The notes: generated by a model from the sequence alone, not told the origin. Positions 8,292 to 18,117 are shown, numbered from the stretch's first letter. The stretch: DNA of 64,000 bases from Acetobacter sicerae (GCF_011516765.1 NZ_JAAABN010000003.1:248001-312000), one strand, 5' to 3'. Translations and numbers: made by a program.

Positions 8292-9137
8292 GTGAGTGAG
8301 GGTATGGTTGCAGAAGCGATGGCGCGGTTTTCAGACCAGCAGTTGAACAGGCTGTTTGAGGCCATTCTGGTCAATGATGTGGCGGAAGATCACGTCACTC
8401 TGCCGGAGACCATTCCCGCCTCCTTTACGGATGACGTTGTCAGGGACTGTTTTGATCTCAGTCATGAACTCTGGGCGCGTCAGGTGGATCGCCGGGCGTT
8501 GGCTGCGCTTGTCGACCGCCTTGTCCTTTCTGCTGATCTTGATTCCAGAGAGCGTGTAAGCTTCAAGCATATCCGTGCAAAATTCAAACATATGCGTTTT
8601 GCGTGTGTGCTTTACACAACGCGACATCAAAGCCCTATCCTGTTCAAGAGCATGACCACGTTGATGGGACATGTGCAGGATGCTTTCCGTAATGGTCATT
8701 CCCTGAAGACCCGTCTCTATGCGTTGGCTCTGCGCATCATGATTATCTCGCCTTACTGGCTCACGATGGAACGGGAGTTGTCCCGGATGAAGCTGGAAAC
8801 GGGACCGGCGTTTGAACGGTATCTGCGGGAGCAGATTAACGCGCTTTCTGACAGTCTGCGTGCAGACAGGATGACGGCCCATCCGTTTCATGCGCTCCGC
8901 AAGATCATAAGTCGGCAGGTCTCATTTTTCGACGATTACAGAACAATTTTTCCTGATGATCGCTCTGACGCGGTGGCGCGTTATCTCAGTGATCTGAACG
9001 GTCGGATGGGACGGATGCATGATGATCTTGTTCTGAAACATGCAAAGGGTGAACAGGATTATCGCAAGTATCAGTTCCCTCTGGATATTGCTTTGCGGGA
9101 AAAGCTAAGCGGTCTTGTGCGTCAGTATCCGTTGTGA
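8292..9137 (+). CDS. Uncharacterised all-helical protein, weakly CHAD-like
   Basis: A 281-residue protein without signal peptide or membrane segment, rich in His, Arg, Asp and Leu. Two stretches (HPFHALRKIISRQVSFFDDY and LNGRMGRMHDDLVLKH) recall the helix pair of CHAD domains, which have an LRK-x-R-type helix followed by LG-x-x-x-D. This is a by-eye resemblance, not an identification. The GTG at 8292 or the ATG at 8304 could be the start. It follows the PKHD oxygenase by 41 bp and could share its transcript. No function is proposed. Confidence 0.65.
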   Translation: MSEGMVAEAMARFSDQQLNRLFEAILVNDVAEDHVTLPETIPASFTDDVVRDCFDLSHELWARQVDRRALAALVDRLVLSADLDSRERVSFKHIRAKFKHMRFACVLYTTRHQSPILFKSMTTLMGHVQDAFRNGHSLKTRLYALALRIMIISPYWLTMERELSRMKLETGPAFERYLREQINALSDSLRADRMTAHPFHALRKIISRQVSFFDDYRTIFPDDRSDAVARYLSDLNGRMGRMHDDLVLKHAKGEQDYRKYQFPLDIALREKLSGLVRQYPL

Positions 9138-9765
9138 GGAGATTTTGTGGGAGATGCGGAGTTTTCTGATGGAATCGCAAGGAAATTATTGTGCCTCTTT
9201 ATTGGGAAAAAGAAACTATTTATTTTATTTGTGGGATGTATTTTGAAGTTGGCGTGATAAAGATCAGTGGTTTCTGAATAAAGTCATTATTTATTTTTGA
9301 TGTTGGTAGCAAGGAATGCTATCTGGTTGGCAGAATTTTTTCAAACCTTCCTAAATCTCTCCGTTATGTTCATTGCTATTTTGAAAAAGTGCGTAATATG
9401 TCTGGTTGCGCCCCGTAAGTGTGAGGCGTGACATTCAGGTCGTTGCTTTCAGGAACATCGACAGACTCTGATCCAGATGCACAGAGCCGCGGCTCTCCTG
9501 CTGAAGCAGAGAGCTTTTGATCTGTATATTCAGTTTCACGAATATTTTTCAAAAAGACTCTTATGATAATAATATTTTTTAGAAAATATACGTCTGTTTC
9601 TGTCCAGACGCCCGCGTCAATGTTTTATCTCAAATATAACCAATAAAAGAAGTTTATCCGATGCGTCATTCTTGTGTGGAGACGGATACTTTCTACAGGC
9701 CGTGCATAGGGTCTGTCGTCAGGTCTGAGCCGGTATTTTATTAAGGAAAACCGGAGAGAGTCACT
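9138..9765. other. AT-rich intergenic stretch without a recognisable gene
   Basis: This 628-bp stretch is clearly more AT-rich than its neighbours and has no convincing reading frame. It holds a 14-nt perfect palindrome (AGAGCCGCGGCTCT, 9482-9495) overlapping a second stem (CTCTCCTGCT-GA-AGCAGAGAG, 9492-9513) followed by CTTTT. That arrangement would fit a terminator, possibly of a small RNA, but no promoter could be fixed. Confidence 0.4.
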
Positions 9766-10485
9766 TTGACTGGCCAGAATTTTGATGCCTGCCTGGATTT
9801 CGTTCGTACGGCTGAAGGTGGGTACAGTGAAGATCCAAAGGATTTGGGAAACTGGCTTCCTGCTGAAAATGGTCGCAAAGGCGTCCTGATCGGCAGTCAT
9901 TACGGCGTCTCCGCAGCAATGCTGGCATCATGGAAGAAGCCGCAGCCCGTTTCTCAGGACGATATGCGCAATCTGGATCTGGATACCTTTGATGCCATCG
10001 CCCGTTCCAGATTCTGGAATCCGCTGGTTTGTTCCGCTCTGCCCGCTGGCCTCGATCTCATGGTGTTCGACTTCGGGTGGAACTGTGGGGTTTCCGCATC
10101 TGCGCGACTGTTGCAGCGGATGGTGGGAGTCACGATGGACGGTTGCATTGGTCCACAGACTCTTTCCGCGCTGAATCATATGAACGCCTCTGATCTTCTG
10201 CCACAGATTGATCCGGATAACCTGGCCGCCCTGCATGCACGTCTTGGACTGCCGCCCAGCAGTGGTATTGGGCCGGAAGTCAGGCGAGCCCTTGAAAGCC
10301 AGCAGACGATGGGACTGCTTCTCGTGCTGGTCCTGTCGGGCATGCAGGAGCGGGAATACAGGGTACGGGCCGGTTTCCGGCGTTGGGGACGTGGCTGGCT
10401 GGCCCGCACGAAGCGCCGCACTGAAACCGCCCTCGCGCTTGTTGTCGCCGCCAGAGGAAGAGAGGCTGGCCCCGCCATGTTCTGA
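9766..10485 (+). CDS. GH108 family N-acetylmuramidase with PG_binding_3 domain
   Basis: The start is a TTG at 9766 with GGAGAG at 9753-9758. The N-terminal third carries the GH108 catalytic signature AEGGYSEDPKDLGNW, whose Glu is the expected general acid. The middle (MVFDFGWNCGVSASARLLQR, then TMDGCIGPQTLSAL) is the peptidoglycan-binding part, and the C terminus has the FRRWGRGWLARTKRR stretch found in this family. The whole resembles phage endolysins and TtsA, a muramidase used for toxin secretion. There is no signal peptide, holin or phage gene nearby, so its export route is unclear. A HisE-like gene follows on the same strand. Confidence 0.88.
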   Translation: MTGQNFDACLDFVRTAEGGYSEDPKDLGNWLPAENGRKGVLIGSHYGVSAAMLASWKKPQPVSQDDMRNLDLDTFDAIARSRFWNPLVCSALPAGLDLMVFDFGWNCGVSASARLLQRMVGVTMDGCIGPQTLSALNHMNASDLLPQIDPDNLAALHARLGLPPSSGIGPEVRRALESQQTMGLLLVLVLSGMQEREYRVRAGFRRWGRGWLARTKRRTETALALVVAARGREAGPAMF

Positions 10486-10606
10486 GCGTTTCCTGCGCAG
10501 AATGTCTTCCTTTCAGCTTTGGTCACGGTGTCGCGCCTGTATTGTGGCCCGTATTGTGCCTGTGGCCTGATTGACGGGTGCCGCAATTTTTTTTCATGAT
10601 GGCGCT

Positions 10607-10978
10607 ATGACAACTCCTTCTTCTGGTGCCGTCGAAACTCTTGCTCCTTTGCTGCATGCAGAGGTGAAGCGGGAGGGTGTGGTGTCGGACGATAAGGAGA
10701 CACGACACCTTGCCGGCATACTGGGTCTCGTCATGGCCGAATGCACTGCGGCGGTTATTGAGGGCGACAGGGAAGAGGTCATCCGGAGCAGCGCCGGATT
10801 CATCCGGGGGCTTGTTGCGATATGGGGCGATCAGGGCCTTGATCCCGATGCCGTGTGGACGGAATTGCACTGTCGTATCGAAATGGGGGAGCTGTGCCTG
10901 CGTCTGAGCCGCGCTTCGGGGCCACACAAGGGGCGTCGCAAGGGACCATGGCGGGTTGCGACCAGCAAGCTGCCATAA
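10607..10978 (+). CDS. Small protein with a degenerate HisE/MazG-like helical core
   Basis: A 123-residue cytoplasmic protein starting at the ATG at 10607. The segment HLAGILGLVMAECTAAVIEG, then DREEVIRSSAGFIRGL, then LDPDAVWTEL, follows the spacing of phosphoribosyl-ATP pyrophosphohydrolase (HisE/MazG-like) helices. Most metal-binding acids of the EExxE and ExxD motifs are replaced (AECTA; SSAGF). It is therefore probably not an active pyrophosphohydrolase. No his genes are nearby. The C terminus is basic (HKGRRKGPWR). Fold is an inference; function unknown. Confidence 0.55.
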   Translation: MTTPSSGAVETLAPLLHAEVKREGVVSDDKETRHLAGILGLVMAECTAAVIEGDREEVIRSSAGFIRGLVAIWGDQGLDPDAVWTELHCRIEMGELCLRLSRASGPHKGRRKGPWRVATSKLP

Positions 10979-11191
10979 TGTTGTGCACCATGTCGCTGGC
11001 GCGGGTGATGACTGTAACGCAGAGTAATGATTTGTATCGATTTTAAGAGAGCATTCAGAACTCTCCGGCTAGGCATCTCCGAGACCTTGGGTGAGGATGC
11101 AAAGAGGCGGTCGTGTTGTGAGGATGAGCACCCCATTGTTCCGGAACGGACTGACATGTGGCGCGACCCTGCCTGATCAGGGCGCATCCTG

Positions 11192-11857
11192 ATGGCAACC
11201 CCTTTTTCATTCGTGTCGGAGCATATTCCTGCCTGGGATACCGTCGTGCTGGCGGTGCGGGAGGCCATGCAGACGGTGGTCAATGCGCCGACATCGGCAC
11301 CAGCGCTGCTGGTGGAGTTTATTCTGGCCCTGTCTGTTTTCAGCGGACTCCGGAAAGGTTTCACGCGCGAAGTGATGGGGATCATCGCTTGGGGCGTGGC
11401 CGGTGTGGCGGCGATGAAATACCGGCATGCCTTCGCGACATGGGCGCTTTCGACCATGGAACCGGCGGAACTGGCGGATGGCGTTGGGTTCGGTGTGATA
11501 TTTTTTGGCGGACTCGCCGTGGGCGCCCTTGCATCCAGCCTGTTCGCTCACCTTATCAGGATCTCTCCGCTGGCCGGACTGGACAGGCTGCTGGGCGGCA
11601 TGTTTGGTATCCTGCGGGGCGGGACGGTCATCGTGACCCTTTATATGGCCACTCACTGGGCTACGGCGACGAATATGGTCGTGGTCGGGCAGCGTGGCGA
11701 TGGAACAACAGAGAATGCGATAACGACCGCGCTGTCGTATATGGCGCCCTTGATGTCGAGATTTGTGCCTTCAGACCTTGCGCAGGAGGCCGGCTCAGGC
11801 CATGACCTCGGCGGGCCGGATGATATTCCTGGCGAGGCTTACCCAGAGAACCCCTGA
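11192..11857 (+). CDS. cvpA: CvpA family membrane protein
   Basis: 221 residues with four hydrophobic segments in the first 170 and a hydrophilic tail, as in CvpA. The protein is named for colicin V production, and its biochemical role remains poorly defined. Family features seen are the LVEFILALSVFSGLRKGFTR segment after the first helix and SPLAGLDRLLGGMFGILRG before the fourth. It lies directly upstream of purF, the conserved cvpA-purF arrangement, and is probably cotranscribed with it. The overlapping frame at 11158-11805 is a shadow. Confidence 0.9.
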   Translation: MATPFSFVSEHIPAWDTVVLAVREAMQTVVNAPTSAPALLVEFILALSVFSGLRKGFTREVMGIIAWGVAGVAAMKYRHAFATWALSTMEPAELADGVGFGVIFFGGLAVGALASSLFAHLIRISPLAGLDRLLGGMFGILRGGTVIVTLYMATHWATATNMVVVGQRGDGTTENAITTALSYMAPLMSRFVPSDLAQEAGSGHDLGGPDDIPGEAYPENP

Positions 11858-11923
11858 CATGCCGCGTCACAGGGCCGCGTAACCGGGCCTGCGTGGAGTG
11901 TGATCGGGGAAGGATGAAAACTG

Positions 11924-13423
11924 ATGTCCGAACAGCTTTCTCTCCGGCAGACGATGGTGACAACCCATCCATGGGCCGACGACCGGCAGGAGGGGGATGA
12001 CAAGTTCCACGAAGAATGCGCCGTTTTCGGGACATGGAATGTCGCGGATGCGGCTGCCATAACCGCTCTCGGTCTGCATGCGCTTCAGCATCGCGGGCAG
12101 GAAGCCTCCGGCATTGTCAGCTATGATGGAAAGAAATTTTCCTCCCATCGTGGCCTCGGTCTGGTGGGCGACGTCTTCCATGACACCCGGATCATGGCCG
12201 GTCTTCCGGGCGCCTGCTCCGTAGGACACAACCGCTATTCCACGACCGGTGACACCCTGCTGCGCAATGTGCAGCCGCTTTTCGCCGAGTTCGAGTTCGG
12301 CGGCCTCGCCGTCGCGCATAACGGCAACCTGACCAACGCTCACGCGCTCCGTCGGGCGCTGATCCGTCGCGGATGCCTGTTCCAGTCCACCACGGACACG
12401 GAAGTCTTCATCCATCTCATCGCCATCTCGCTGTATGCCACGGTCGAGGATCGTCTGATCGACGCCCTGAAACAGGTGCAGGGCGCTTACTCGCTTGTCG
12501 TGCTGTCGCAGGACGCGCTCATGGGCGTGCGTGATCCGCTCGGCGTGCGTCCGCTGGTGCTCGGCAAGCTGCCGGGTGCGGCCAACGATGCGTCCGGCTG
12601 GGTGTTCGCCTCGGAAAGCTGTGGTCTCGATATCGTCGGCGCCGAGTTCGTGCGCGATGTCGAGCCGGGCGAGATGGTCATCATCGACAAGACCGGCGTG
12701 CGCTCGGTGAAGCCGTTCGCAGCCCAGCGCTCCGGCTTCTGCGTGTTCGAATACATCTACTTTGCCCGTCCGGATTCGGTTCTGGACGGCATGCCGGTCT
12801 ACAATGTCCGCAAGCAGATTGGCGTTGAACTGGCCCGTGAGAGCGGGGTCGAGGCCGATGTGGTCGTGCCGGTGCCGGATTCGGGCGTGCCGTCCGCGAT
12901 GGGTTTTGCGCAGGAAAGCGGCATTCCCTTCGAACTCGGCATCATCCGCAATCATTATGTCGGACGCACCTTCATTGAGCCGACGGACCAGATCCGTAAC
13001 CTCGGCGTCCGGATGAAACATTCGACCAACAAGCCGATGCTGGATGGAAAGCGCGTCATTCTCGTCGACGACTCCATCGTGCGTGGCACTACGTCCCGCA
13101 AGATTGTCGATATGGTGAGGGCTGCCGGTGCGACTGAAGTCCATATGCGGATTTCATCCCCGCCGACCAAACACTCCTGCTTCTATGGCATTGACACGCC
13201 GGAGCGCAGCAAGCTGCTGGCGGCGCAGCATGATATTGCGACGATGGCGGAACTGATCGGCGTTGACAGCCTCGCCTTCATCTCCCTTGACGGTCTTTAC
13301 CGGGCTCTGGGTCATGAAGGCCGTGACGCCGAGCGTCGCCGCTACTGTGACGCCTGCTTCACAGGCGATTATCCCATTCCGCTTGTGGATCACGATCAGG
13401 AGTTCGGCCCCGGTACAGCCTGA
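11924..13423 (+). CDS. purF: Amidophosphoribosyltransferase
   Basis: This 499-residue enzyme catalyses the first step of de novo purine synthesis (PRPP + glutamine to phosphoribosylamine). The Ntn-hydrolase glutaminase starts at Cys32 (EECAVFG), so an N-terminal propeptide must be removed, as in the Bacillus-type enzyme. LHALQHRGQEASG and GHNRYSTTG are typical glutaminase motifs. The PRPP-binding signature VILVDDSIVRGTTS is in the C-terminal half. The ATG has GGAAGGA upstream. It follows cvpA by 66 bp. Confidence 0.97.
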   Translation: MSEQLSLRQTMVTTHPWADDRQEGDDKFHEECAVFGTWNVADAAAITALGLHALQHRGQEASGIVSYDGKKFSSHRGLGLVGDVFHDTRIMAGLPGACSVGHNRYSTTGDTLLRNVQPLFAEFEFGGLAVAHNGNLTNAHALRRALIRRGCLFQSTTDTEVFIHLIAISLYATVEDRLIDALKQVQGAYSLVVLSQDALMGVRDPLGVRPLVLGKLPGAANDASGWVFASESCGLDIVGAEFVRDVEPGEMVIIDKTGVRSVKPFAAQRSGFCVFEYIYFARPDSVLDGMPVYNVRKQIGVELARESGVEADVVVPVPDSGVPSAMGFAQESGIPFELGIIRNHYVGRTFIEPTDQIRNLGVRMKHSTNKPMLDGKRVILVDDSIVRGTTSRKIVDMVRAAGATEVHMRISSPPTKHSCFYGIDTPERSKLLAAQHDIATMAELIGVDSLAFISLDGLYRALGHEGRDAERRRYCDACFTGDYPIPLVDHDQEFGPGTA

Positions 13424-13504
13424 GCTCGAACTGGCTGGCGCGGAAATGCCGGCGTAGTACTCCAGACCGATGCAACCGGCAGCGCTCTCAGGCGTAGGTT
13501 TCTC

Positions 13505-14590
13505 ATGCTGATACAACGTCTGGGTCTGGAGGTTCCGGTTCTGCAGGCTCCGATGGCCGGTGTTTCTACGCCTCGTCTCGCAGCCGCGGTTTCGGACGCC
13601 GGAGCGCTTGGCAGCCTTGGAATCGGTGCGATGACGGTGTCTGCCGCCCGCGACGCCATCCGACAGACGCGGCAGATGACGTCTCGCCCGTTCGGCGTGA
13701 ATGTCTTCTGTCACGCCTCTGTCCCGTTGCCTGCCAGGGAAGCGGCGGACTGGCTTCACTGGCTGGAGCCTGAATTCGAGCGTTTTGGCGCTCGTCCCCC
13801 TGAAACATTGCGGCAGATCTATTCATCCTTTCTGGATGAGCCAGCTATGCTGGACATGCTGCTTGAAGAACGGCCTGCCTGTGTCAGCTTCCATTTCGGT
13901 CTGCCCGGAGCGGCTGCTGTCCGGTCCCTCAAGGAAGCCGGTGTTATCCTGCTCGCCAGTGTGACCAGTGTAGGGGAAGCCGAACTGGCGGAGCAGGCCG
14001 GAATCGATGTCCTGATCGCGCAGGGATATGAGGCCGGAGGGCATCGCGGCCTCTTCGATCCTTCGGCTCCCGATGAACAGGCTGATACGAAGACGCTTCT
14101 CACCGCACTGAGGCAGGTGACTGTGCTGCCTCTTGTCGCGGCCGGTGGCCTTATGACCGGTCGTGATGTGGCGGACATGTTGGATGCGGGCGCGATTGCC
14201 GGACAGCTTGGCACAGCGTTTGTCGCCTGTGATGAAAGTGCGGCGTCTCCTGCTTACCGTGCCGCCCTGATGGATGGAGGCAGGGAAGGAACCGCAATGA
14301 TCACGGCGATTTCGGGACGTCCGGCCCGTGGTCTGCGTCAGAAATTCCAGGCGCTGGCCGATCGCCCGGACTGTCCAGAAGCGCCGCCCTATCCCTATAC
14401 CTACGATGCGGCAAAGCAGCTGGATGCAGCGGCCAGAGCCTGTGGTGACTCAGGATATGGCGCGTTCTGGGCCGGGACAGGGGTGGCCAGCGTGCGTCCG
14501 ATGCCAGCAGCTCAGCTTGTTGAAACGCTCAGGCGGGAGATCGCCGTTTCGGGCTGGTCCCTGCCGCAGGATGCGCGCCGGCTGGTGTAA
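13505..14590 (+). CDS. Nitronate monooxygenase (2-nitropropane dioxygenase family)
   Basis: A 361-residue FMN-dependent TIM-barrel enzyme. The N terminus PVLQAPMAGVSTPRLAAAVS, the central QGYEAGGHRG motif and the phosphate-binding VAAGGLMTGRDVADML are family hallmarks. Members oxidise propionate-3-nitronate and other alkyl nitronates, a detoxification role. It follows purF by 81 bp, but the link looks incidental. The location is cytoplasmic. Length and motifs are complete; the natural substrate is inferred from the family only. Confidence 0.92.
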   Translation: MLIQRLGLEVPVLQAPMAGVSTPRLAAAVSDAGALGSLGIGAMTVSAARDAIRQTRQMTSRPFGVNVFCHASVPLPAREAADWLHWLEPEFERFGARPPETLRQIYSSFLDEPAMLDMLLEERPACVSFHFGLPGAAAVRSLKEAGVILLASVTSVGEAELAEQAGIDVLIAQGYEAGGHRGLFDPSAPDEQADTKTLLTALRQVTVLPLVAAGGLMTGRDVADMLDAGAIAGQLGTAFVACDESAASPAYRAALMDGGREGTAMITAISGRPARGLRQKFQALADRPDCPEAPPYPYTYDAAKQLDAAARACGDSGYGAFWAGTGVASVRPMPAAQLVETLRREIAVSGWSLPQDARRLV

Positions 14591-14691
14591 TGGTCTGGAC
14601 GCCGTTACCAGAATGTTGAATATCCCGGAGTATCTAATATCCTGCTTGGGAATAGAGCCTGTTTTGGGCCTGGGGTGGAAAAGACCTGATT

Positions 14692-15852
14692 ATGTCGACT
14701 GATGCGGAAAAAAACGAAACATTCCTGACCCTGCCCATAGAGAAAACTTCGGATTTCACTCTTGAAGATCTCGCCGACAACCATCAGGCGATGAATTACT
14801 TCCATAAGCATGGCGCCGCGACTGTCGAACATGCTTTTGCGCTGGCGAATATTCTGCACATGCACAAGCAGGTGAAGGAAGCGGCCTATTTCTATGGCCT
14901 CGCCTTCAATCTGCACTCCAAACATCCGAACGAATTCCCGCTGGCCTCTTCCCTGTTGCAGGCCCGGTTACTGTGCCTGCTCAAGGCCGGAATGAGCCCT
15001 CCCGAGGATGAGTTGGCGCAGCTGAAAGCACTGTCCCAGCCGATCTATGATTATATCCTTGGGATCGAGATCGCCTGGCGGCAGCATGACCCCAGGGCGG
15101 CGCTTGAGCGGATGGGTAACTGCTTCGAAGCCTTTCATACTGGCGAAGAGGTGGACGTGCTCTATCTGGAGACGGCGCTGTCCGTTTTGCCAAAAGCAAA
15201 AATCCCGGCGCGGCCGGGTGCGGAACAGATCATCCCGACAAATATCTATCAGTATTGGGATCAGAATCCGCCTGCTGAAATCACGGAGAACCTCGCCTAT
15301 CATCAGGAACTGGAAGCGTTCGACGTCCAGATGTTCAATCGCGAGTCAGGGGCTGAATGGCTCTATGATCATTATGGACGGGAAGCGCAGTCCCTCTTCC
15401 TGCAGGCGCGTCATCCCGCCGAGGCGGCTGATTTTCTCCGGGTGCATGTCATTCAGGAACTGGGTGGCTGGTGGCTGGACGCCGATGTCCGCATTGTCGC
15501 CCCGGAAACGCTGGAAGATTACGCCGCACAGAAGCCGTCTCACGTTTTCTTCGTGACAGACAATTATTACGTCCATAACGACTTCTTCGGCAGCCGCCGG
15601 AACAGCCCGATCCTTGCGGACTGTCTGCTGTCACTTTATCGCAACAGTTACCTCTTCCGGGATCTGTATATCGCCTACAAGACCGGACCGGGCGTGTTCA
15701 ACCGTGCGCTCAACCGTCGTCTGCATACAGCCATCAGGAGCGGAAAACCGTTTGATCCCAGTGTGATGGTCCTGCGTGCGCCGGAATTCAACAGCATCAT
15801 TCAGGACATGGACATGGCCTACAAGAAGGGCGGCAACTGGCACGCCGCCTGA
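14692..15852 (+). CDS. Glycosyltransferase with DXD sugar-binding region (Gly_transf_sug type)
   Basis: 386 residues. Residues 1-170 are helical, possibly TPR-like (ALANILHMHKQVKEAAYFYG). From residue 180 the protein matches OCH1/capsular-type transferases: IPTNIYQYWDQNPP, a helix with AADFLRVHVIQELGGWW and then LDADV, the metal/nucleotide-sugar DXD motif near residue 262. There is no signal peptide or membrane helix. It probably transfers a hexose onto a cell-surface glycan, but donor and acceptor cannot be read. There are no polysaccharide genes next to it; a GT4 enzyme is 11 kb away. Confidence 0.82.
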   Translation: MSTDAEKNETFLTLPIEKTSDFTLEDLADNHQAMNYFHKHGAATVEHAFALANILHMHKQVKEAAYFYGLAFNLHSKHPNEFPLASSLLQARLLCLLKAGMSPPEDELAQLKALSQPIYDYILGIEIAWRQHDPRAALERMGNCFEAFHTGEEVDVLYLETALSVLPKAKIPARPGAEQIIPTNIYQYWDQNPPAEITENLAYHQELEAFDVQMFNRESGAEWLYDHYGREAQSLFLQARHPAEAADFLRVHVIQELGGWWLDADVRIVAPETLEDYAAQKPSHVFFVTDNYYVHNDFFGSRRNSPILADCLLSLYRNSYLFRDLYIAYKTGPGVFNRALNRRLHTAIRSGKPFDPSVMVLRAPEFNSIIQDMDMAYKKGGNWHAA

Positions 15853-15900
15853 GCGGTTTCCCCTTGGCCGCTGGTCAGAGGCTCGTTTTCGGAAACCGCT
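15852..15900 (+). terminator. Possible terminator hairpin after the glycosyltransferase gene
   Basis: A perfect 10-bp inverted repeat (AGCGGTTTCC / GGAAACCGCT) with a 29-nt loop starts at the stop codon. There is no T run and the loop is long, so its function is doubtful. Confidence 0.35.
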
Positions 15901-16056
15901 ACTGAGTGAAGCCGGTGCGGGAAGCGTGGCAAAGCCCATGAATCTCCTTCCCATTGGCTGACTCACCCTGTTTTTCCCGCTATACGGCCCCATGTTGAAG
16001 GTGGAACGCCATTCTCGTCGTGTTCCGCCCTGTTTCAGATCGGAAAGAACAGTCTT

Positions 16057-17919
16057 ATGGCCGGTTACCGCTCCCGCACCACCACCCACGGCCGCAACAT
16101 GGCCGGCGCCCGCAGTCTCTGGCGCGCCACGGGCATGACGGACGCGGATTTCGGTAAGCCGATTATTGCCGTCGCCAATTCCTTTACCCAGTTCGTCCCC
16201 GGTCACGTCCACCTGAAAGACCTCGGCCAGCTTGTCTGCGAAGCCATCGCGGAAGCAGGCGGCATCGGGCGCGAGTTCAACACCATCGCGGTCGATGACG
16301 GCATCGCCATGGGTCACGGCGGCATGCTCTACAGCCTGCCCTCCCGAGAACTGATCGCCGACGCTGTGGAATACATGGTCAACGCCCACTGCGCCGACGC
16401 GCTGGTCTGCATCAGCAACTGCGACAAGATCACGCCGGGTATGCTGATGGCCGCCATGCGCCTGAACATCCCCGTGGTGTTCGTCTCCGGCGGTCCGATG
16501 GAAGCTGGTCATGTGAAGGAGGGCGAAATCGACAAGGCCGTCGATCTGGTCTCCTCCATGGTCGCCGCCGCCGCTCCCGGCGTCACACAGGAAGAATCCG
16601 ACATCATCGAGCGCTCGGCCTGCCCGACCTGCGGCTCCTGCTCCGGCATGTTCACCGCCAATTCGATGAACTGCCTGACCGAGGCGCTGGGCCTGTCCCT
16701 GCCGGGCAATGGCAGCCTCGTCGCCACACACGCCGACCGCCGCGAACTGTTTCTGAAAGCGGGTAAGCTCGCTGTCGAACTGGCCAAGCGCTATTACGAG
16801 CAGGGTGACAGCAGCGTTCTGCCGCGCTCCATCGCCACGTTCGAAGCGTTCGAGAACGCCATGACCGTCGATATCGCCATGGGCGGTTCGACCAACACCG
16901 TGCTGCATCTCCTTGCCGCGGCCCACGAAGGCGAAGTGCCGTTCACCATGGCCGACATCGACCGGCTTTCGCGTCGCGTGTCGAACCTCTGCAAGGTTGC
17001 GCCCTCCAAGGCCGACGTGCACATGGAAAACGTCCATCGCGCCGGTGGCGTGCAGGCCATCATGGGCGAACTCGACCGCATGAAGCTGCTGCACCGTGAC
17101 ATTCCGATGGTCCATTCCAGGAGCGTCGCCGAGGCGCTGGCGCAGTGGGATATCGGCAGCGAGACGGCGACCGACGAAGCCCGCACCTTCTACAAGGCGG
17201 CTCCGGGTGGTGTCCGCACCACGCAGGCCTTCTCGCAGGCCAGCCGTTACAAGGAACTGGATCTCGACCGCGAAAAGGGTGCGATCCGCTCCGGCGACCA
17301 TGCGTTCAGCAAGGAAGGCGGTCTCGCCGTGCTGTACGGCAACATCGCTGAAGATGGGGCCATCGTGAAGACCGCCGGTGTGGCCGAAGGTCTGCTGACT
17401 TTCTCCGGTCCGGCCCGTGTGTTCGAGAGTCAGGATGCCGCCGTGTCCGCCATTCTTGGCGACCGCATCAAGGCCGGTGACGTGGTGGTGATCCGCTACG
17501 AAGGGCCGAAGGGCGGTCCGGGCATGCAGGAAATGCTCTACCCGACCTCCTACCTGAAATCGAAGGGGCTGGCTGAGTCCTGTGCGCTTATCACCGACGG
17601 GCGCTTCTCCGGAGGTAGCTCGGGTCTGTCCATCGGCCACATCTCGCCGGAAGCGGCGGAAGGTGGCGCGATCGGTCTGATCGAAGATGGCGACATCATC
17701 GAGATCGATATCCCGAACCGTGTGCTGAAAACGAGTGTGACCGACCCCGAGCTTTCAACCCGTCGCCAGAAGATGGACGATCGGGGTGTCGAGGCATGGA
17801 AACCGGTGCGCAATCGCGTGGTCTCCACGGCGCTGAAGGCTTACGCCGCCCTGACGACCAGCGCGGCGCGCGGCGCGGTGCGTGATCTGGCGCAACTGGA
17901 TCGTCGTTCTTCGCGGTAA
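16057..17919 (+). CDS. ilvD: Dihydroxy-acid dehydratase
   Basis: A 620-residue Fe-S dehydratase of the IlvD/Edd family. It dehydrates 2,3-dihydroxy-isovalerate and -methylvalerate in valine and isoleucine synthesis. Cluster and active-site segments are [12 protein letters not shown] and [18 protein letters not shown]; the C-terminal domain has [20 protein letters not shown]. The start [14 protein letters not shown] is typical for the amino-acid enzyme rather than 6-phosphogluconate dehydratase, which supports IlvD over Edd. It is apparently monocistronic. A long antisense frame over this gene is a GC shadow. Confidence 0.96.
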   Translation: MAGYRSRTTTHGRNMAGARSLWRATGMTDADFGKPIIAVANSFTQFVPGHVHLKDLGQLVCEAIAEAGGIGREFNTIAVDDGIAMGHGGMLYSLPSRELIADAVEYMVNAHCADALVCISNCDKITPGMLMAAMRLNIPVVFVSGGPMEAGHVKEGEIDKAVDLVSSMVAAAAPGVTQEESDIIERSACPTCGSCSGMFTANSMNCLTEALGLSLPGNGSLVATHADRRELFLKAGKLAVELAKRYYEQGDSSVLPRSIATFEAFENAMTVDIAMGGSTNTVLHLLAAAHEGEVPFTMADIDRLSRRVSNLCKVAPSKADVHMENVHRAGGVQAIMGELDRMKLLHRDIPMVHSRSVAEALAQWDIGSETATDEARTFYKAAPGGVRTTQAFSQASRYKELDLDREKGAIRSGDHAFSKEGGLAVLYGNIAEDGAIVKTAGVAEGLLTFSGPARVFESQDAAVSAILGDRIKAGDVVVIRYEGPKGGPGMQEMLYPTSYLKSKGLAESCALITDGRFSGGSSGLSIGHISPEAAEGGAIGLIEDGDIIEIDIPNRVLKTSVTDPELSTRRQKMDDRGVEAWKPVRNRVVSTALKAYAALTTSAARGAVRDLAQLDRRSSR

Positions 17920-18024
17920 GGGAAGGAAGTCTCTTTATCCATAGAGCTCGGCTCAGGAGAGTTGAACTCCATGGGTGGAGCATGCCGGAAGGCATGGTGC
18001 CGCTCTGTATTGCAAAGTTCTGAA

Positions 18025-18063
18025 TTCATCTTTTTCTGGAAGAAAAAGAAGCAAAAAGACTTT
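18025..18063 (+). repeat. uvrA-flanking inverted repeat, left copy
   Basis: This 39-nt sequence (TTCATCTTTTTCTGGAAG, then AAAAAGAAGCAAAAAGACTTT) is the reverse complement of 20786-20823 except for one base deleted there. A looser copy lies at 20706-20739. It can fold through CTTTTTCT / AGAAAAAG and sits after the ilvD stop. It could act as a bidirectional terminator or be a small mobile repeat. Confidence 0.75.
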
Positions 18064-18117
18064 GGCTTGTCATGGGGCTTTTTGACAAGTCAGTCTGTGC
18101 TTCCATGAAGCCGATTT

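Noticed and set aside
15631..17640. Long open frame of 669 codons antisense to ilvD
   Set aside because: It mirrors the codon bias of ilvD on the opposite strand, has no start signals and gives a His/Arg/Gly-rich low-information sequence typical of GC shadows.
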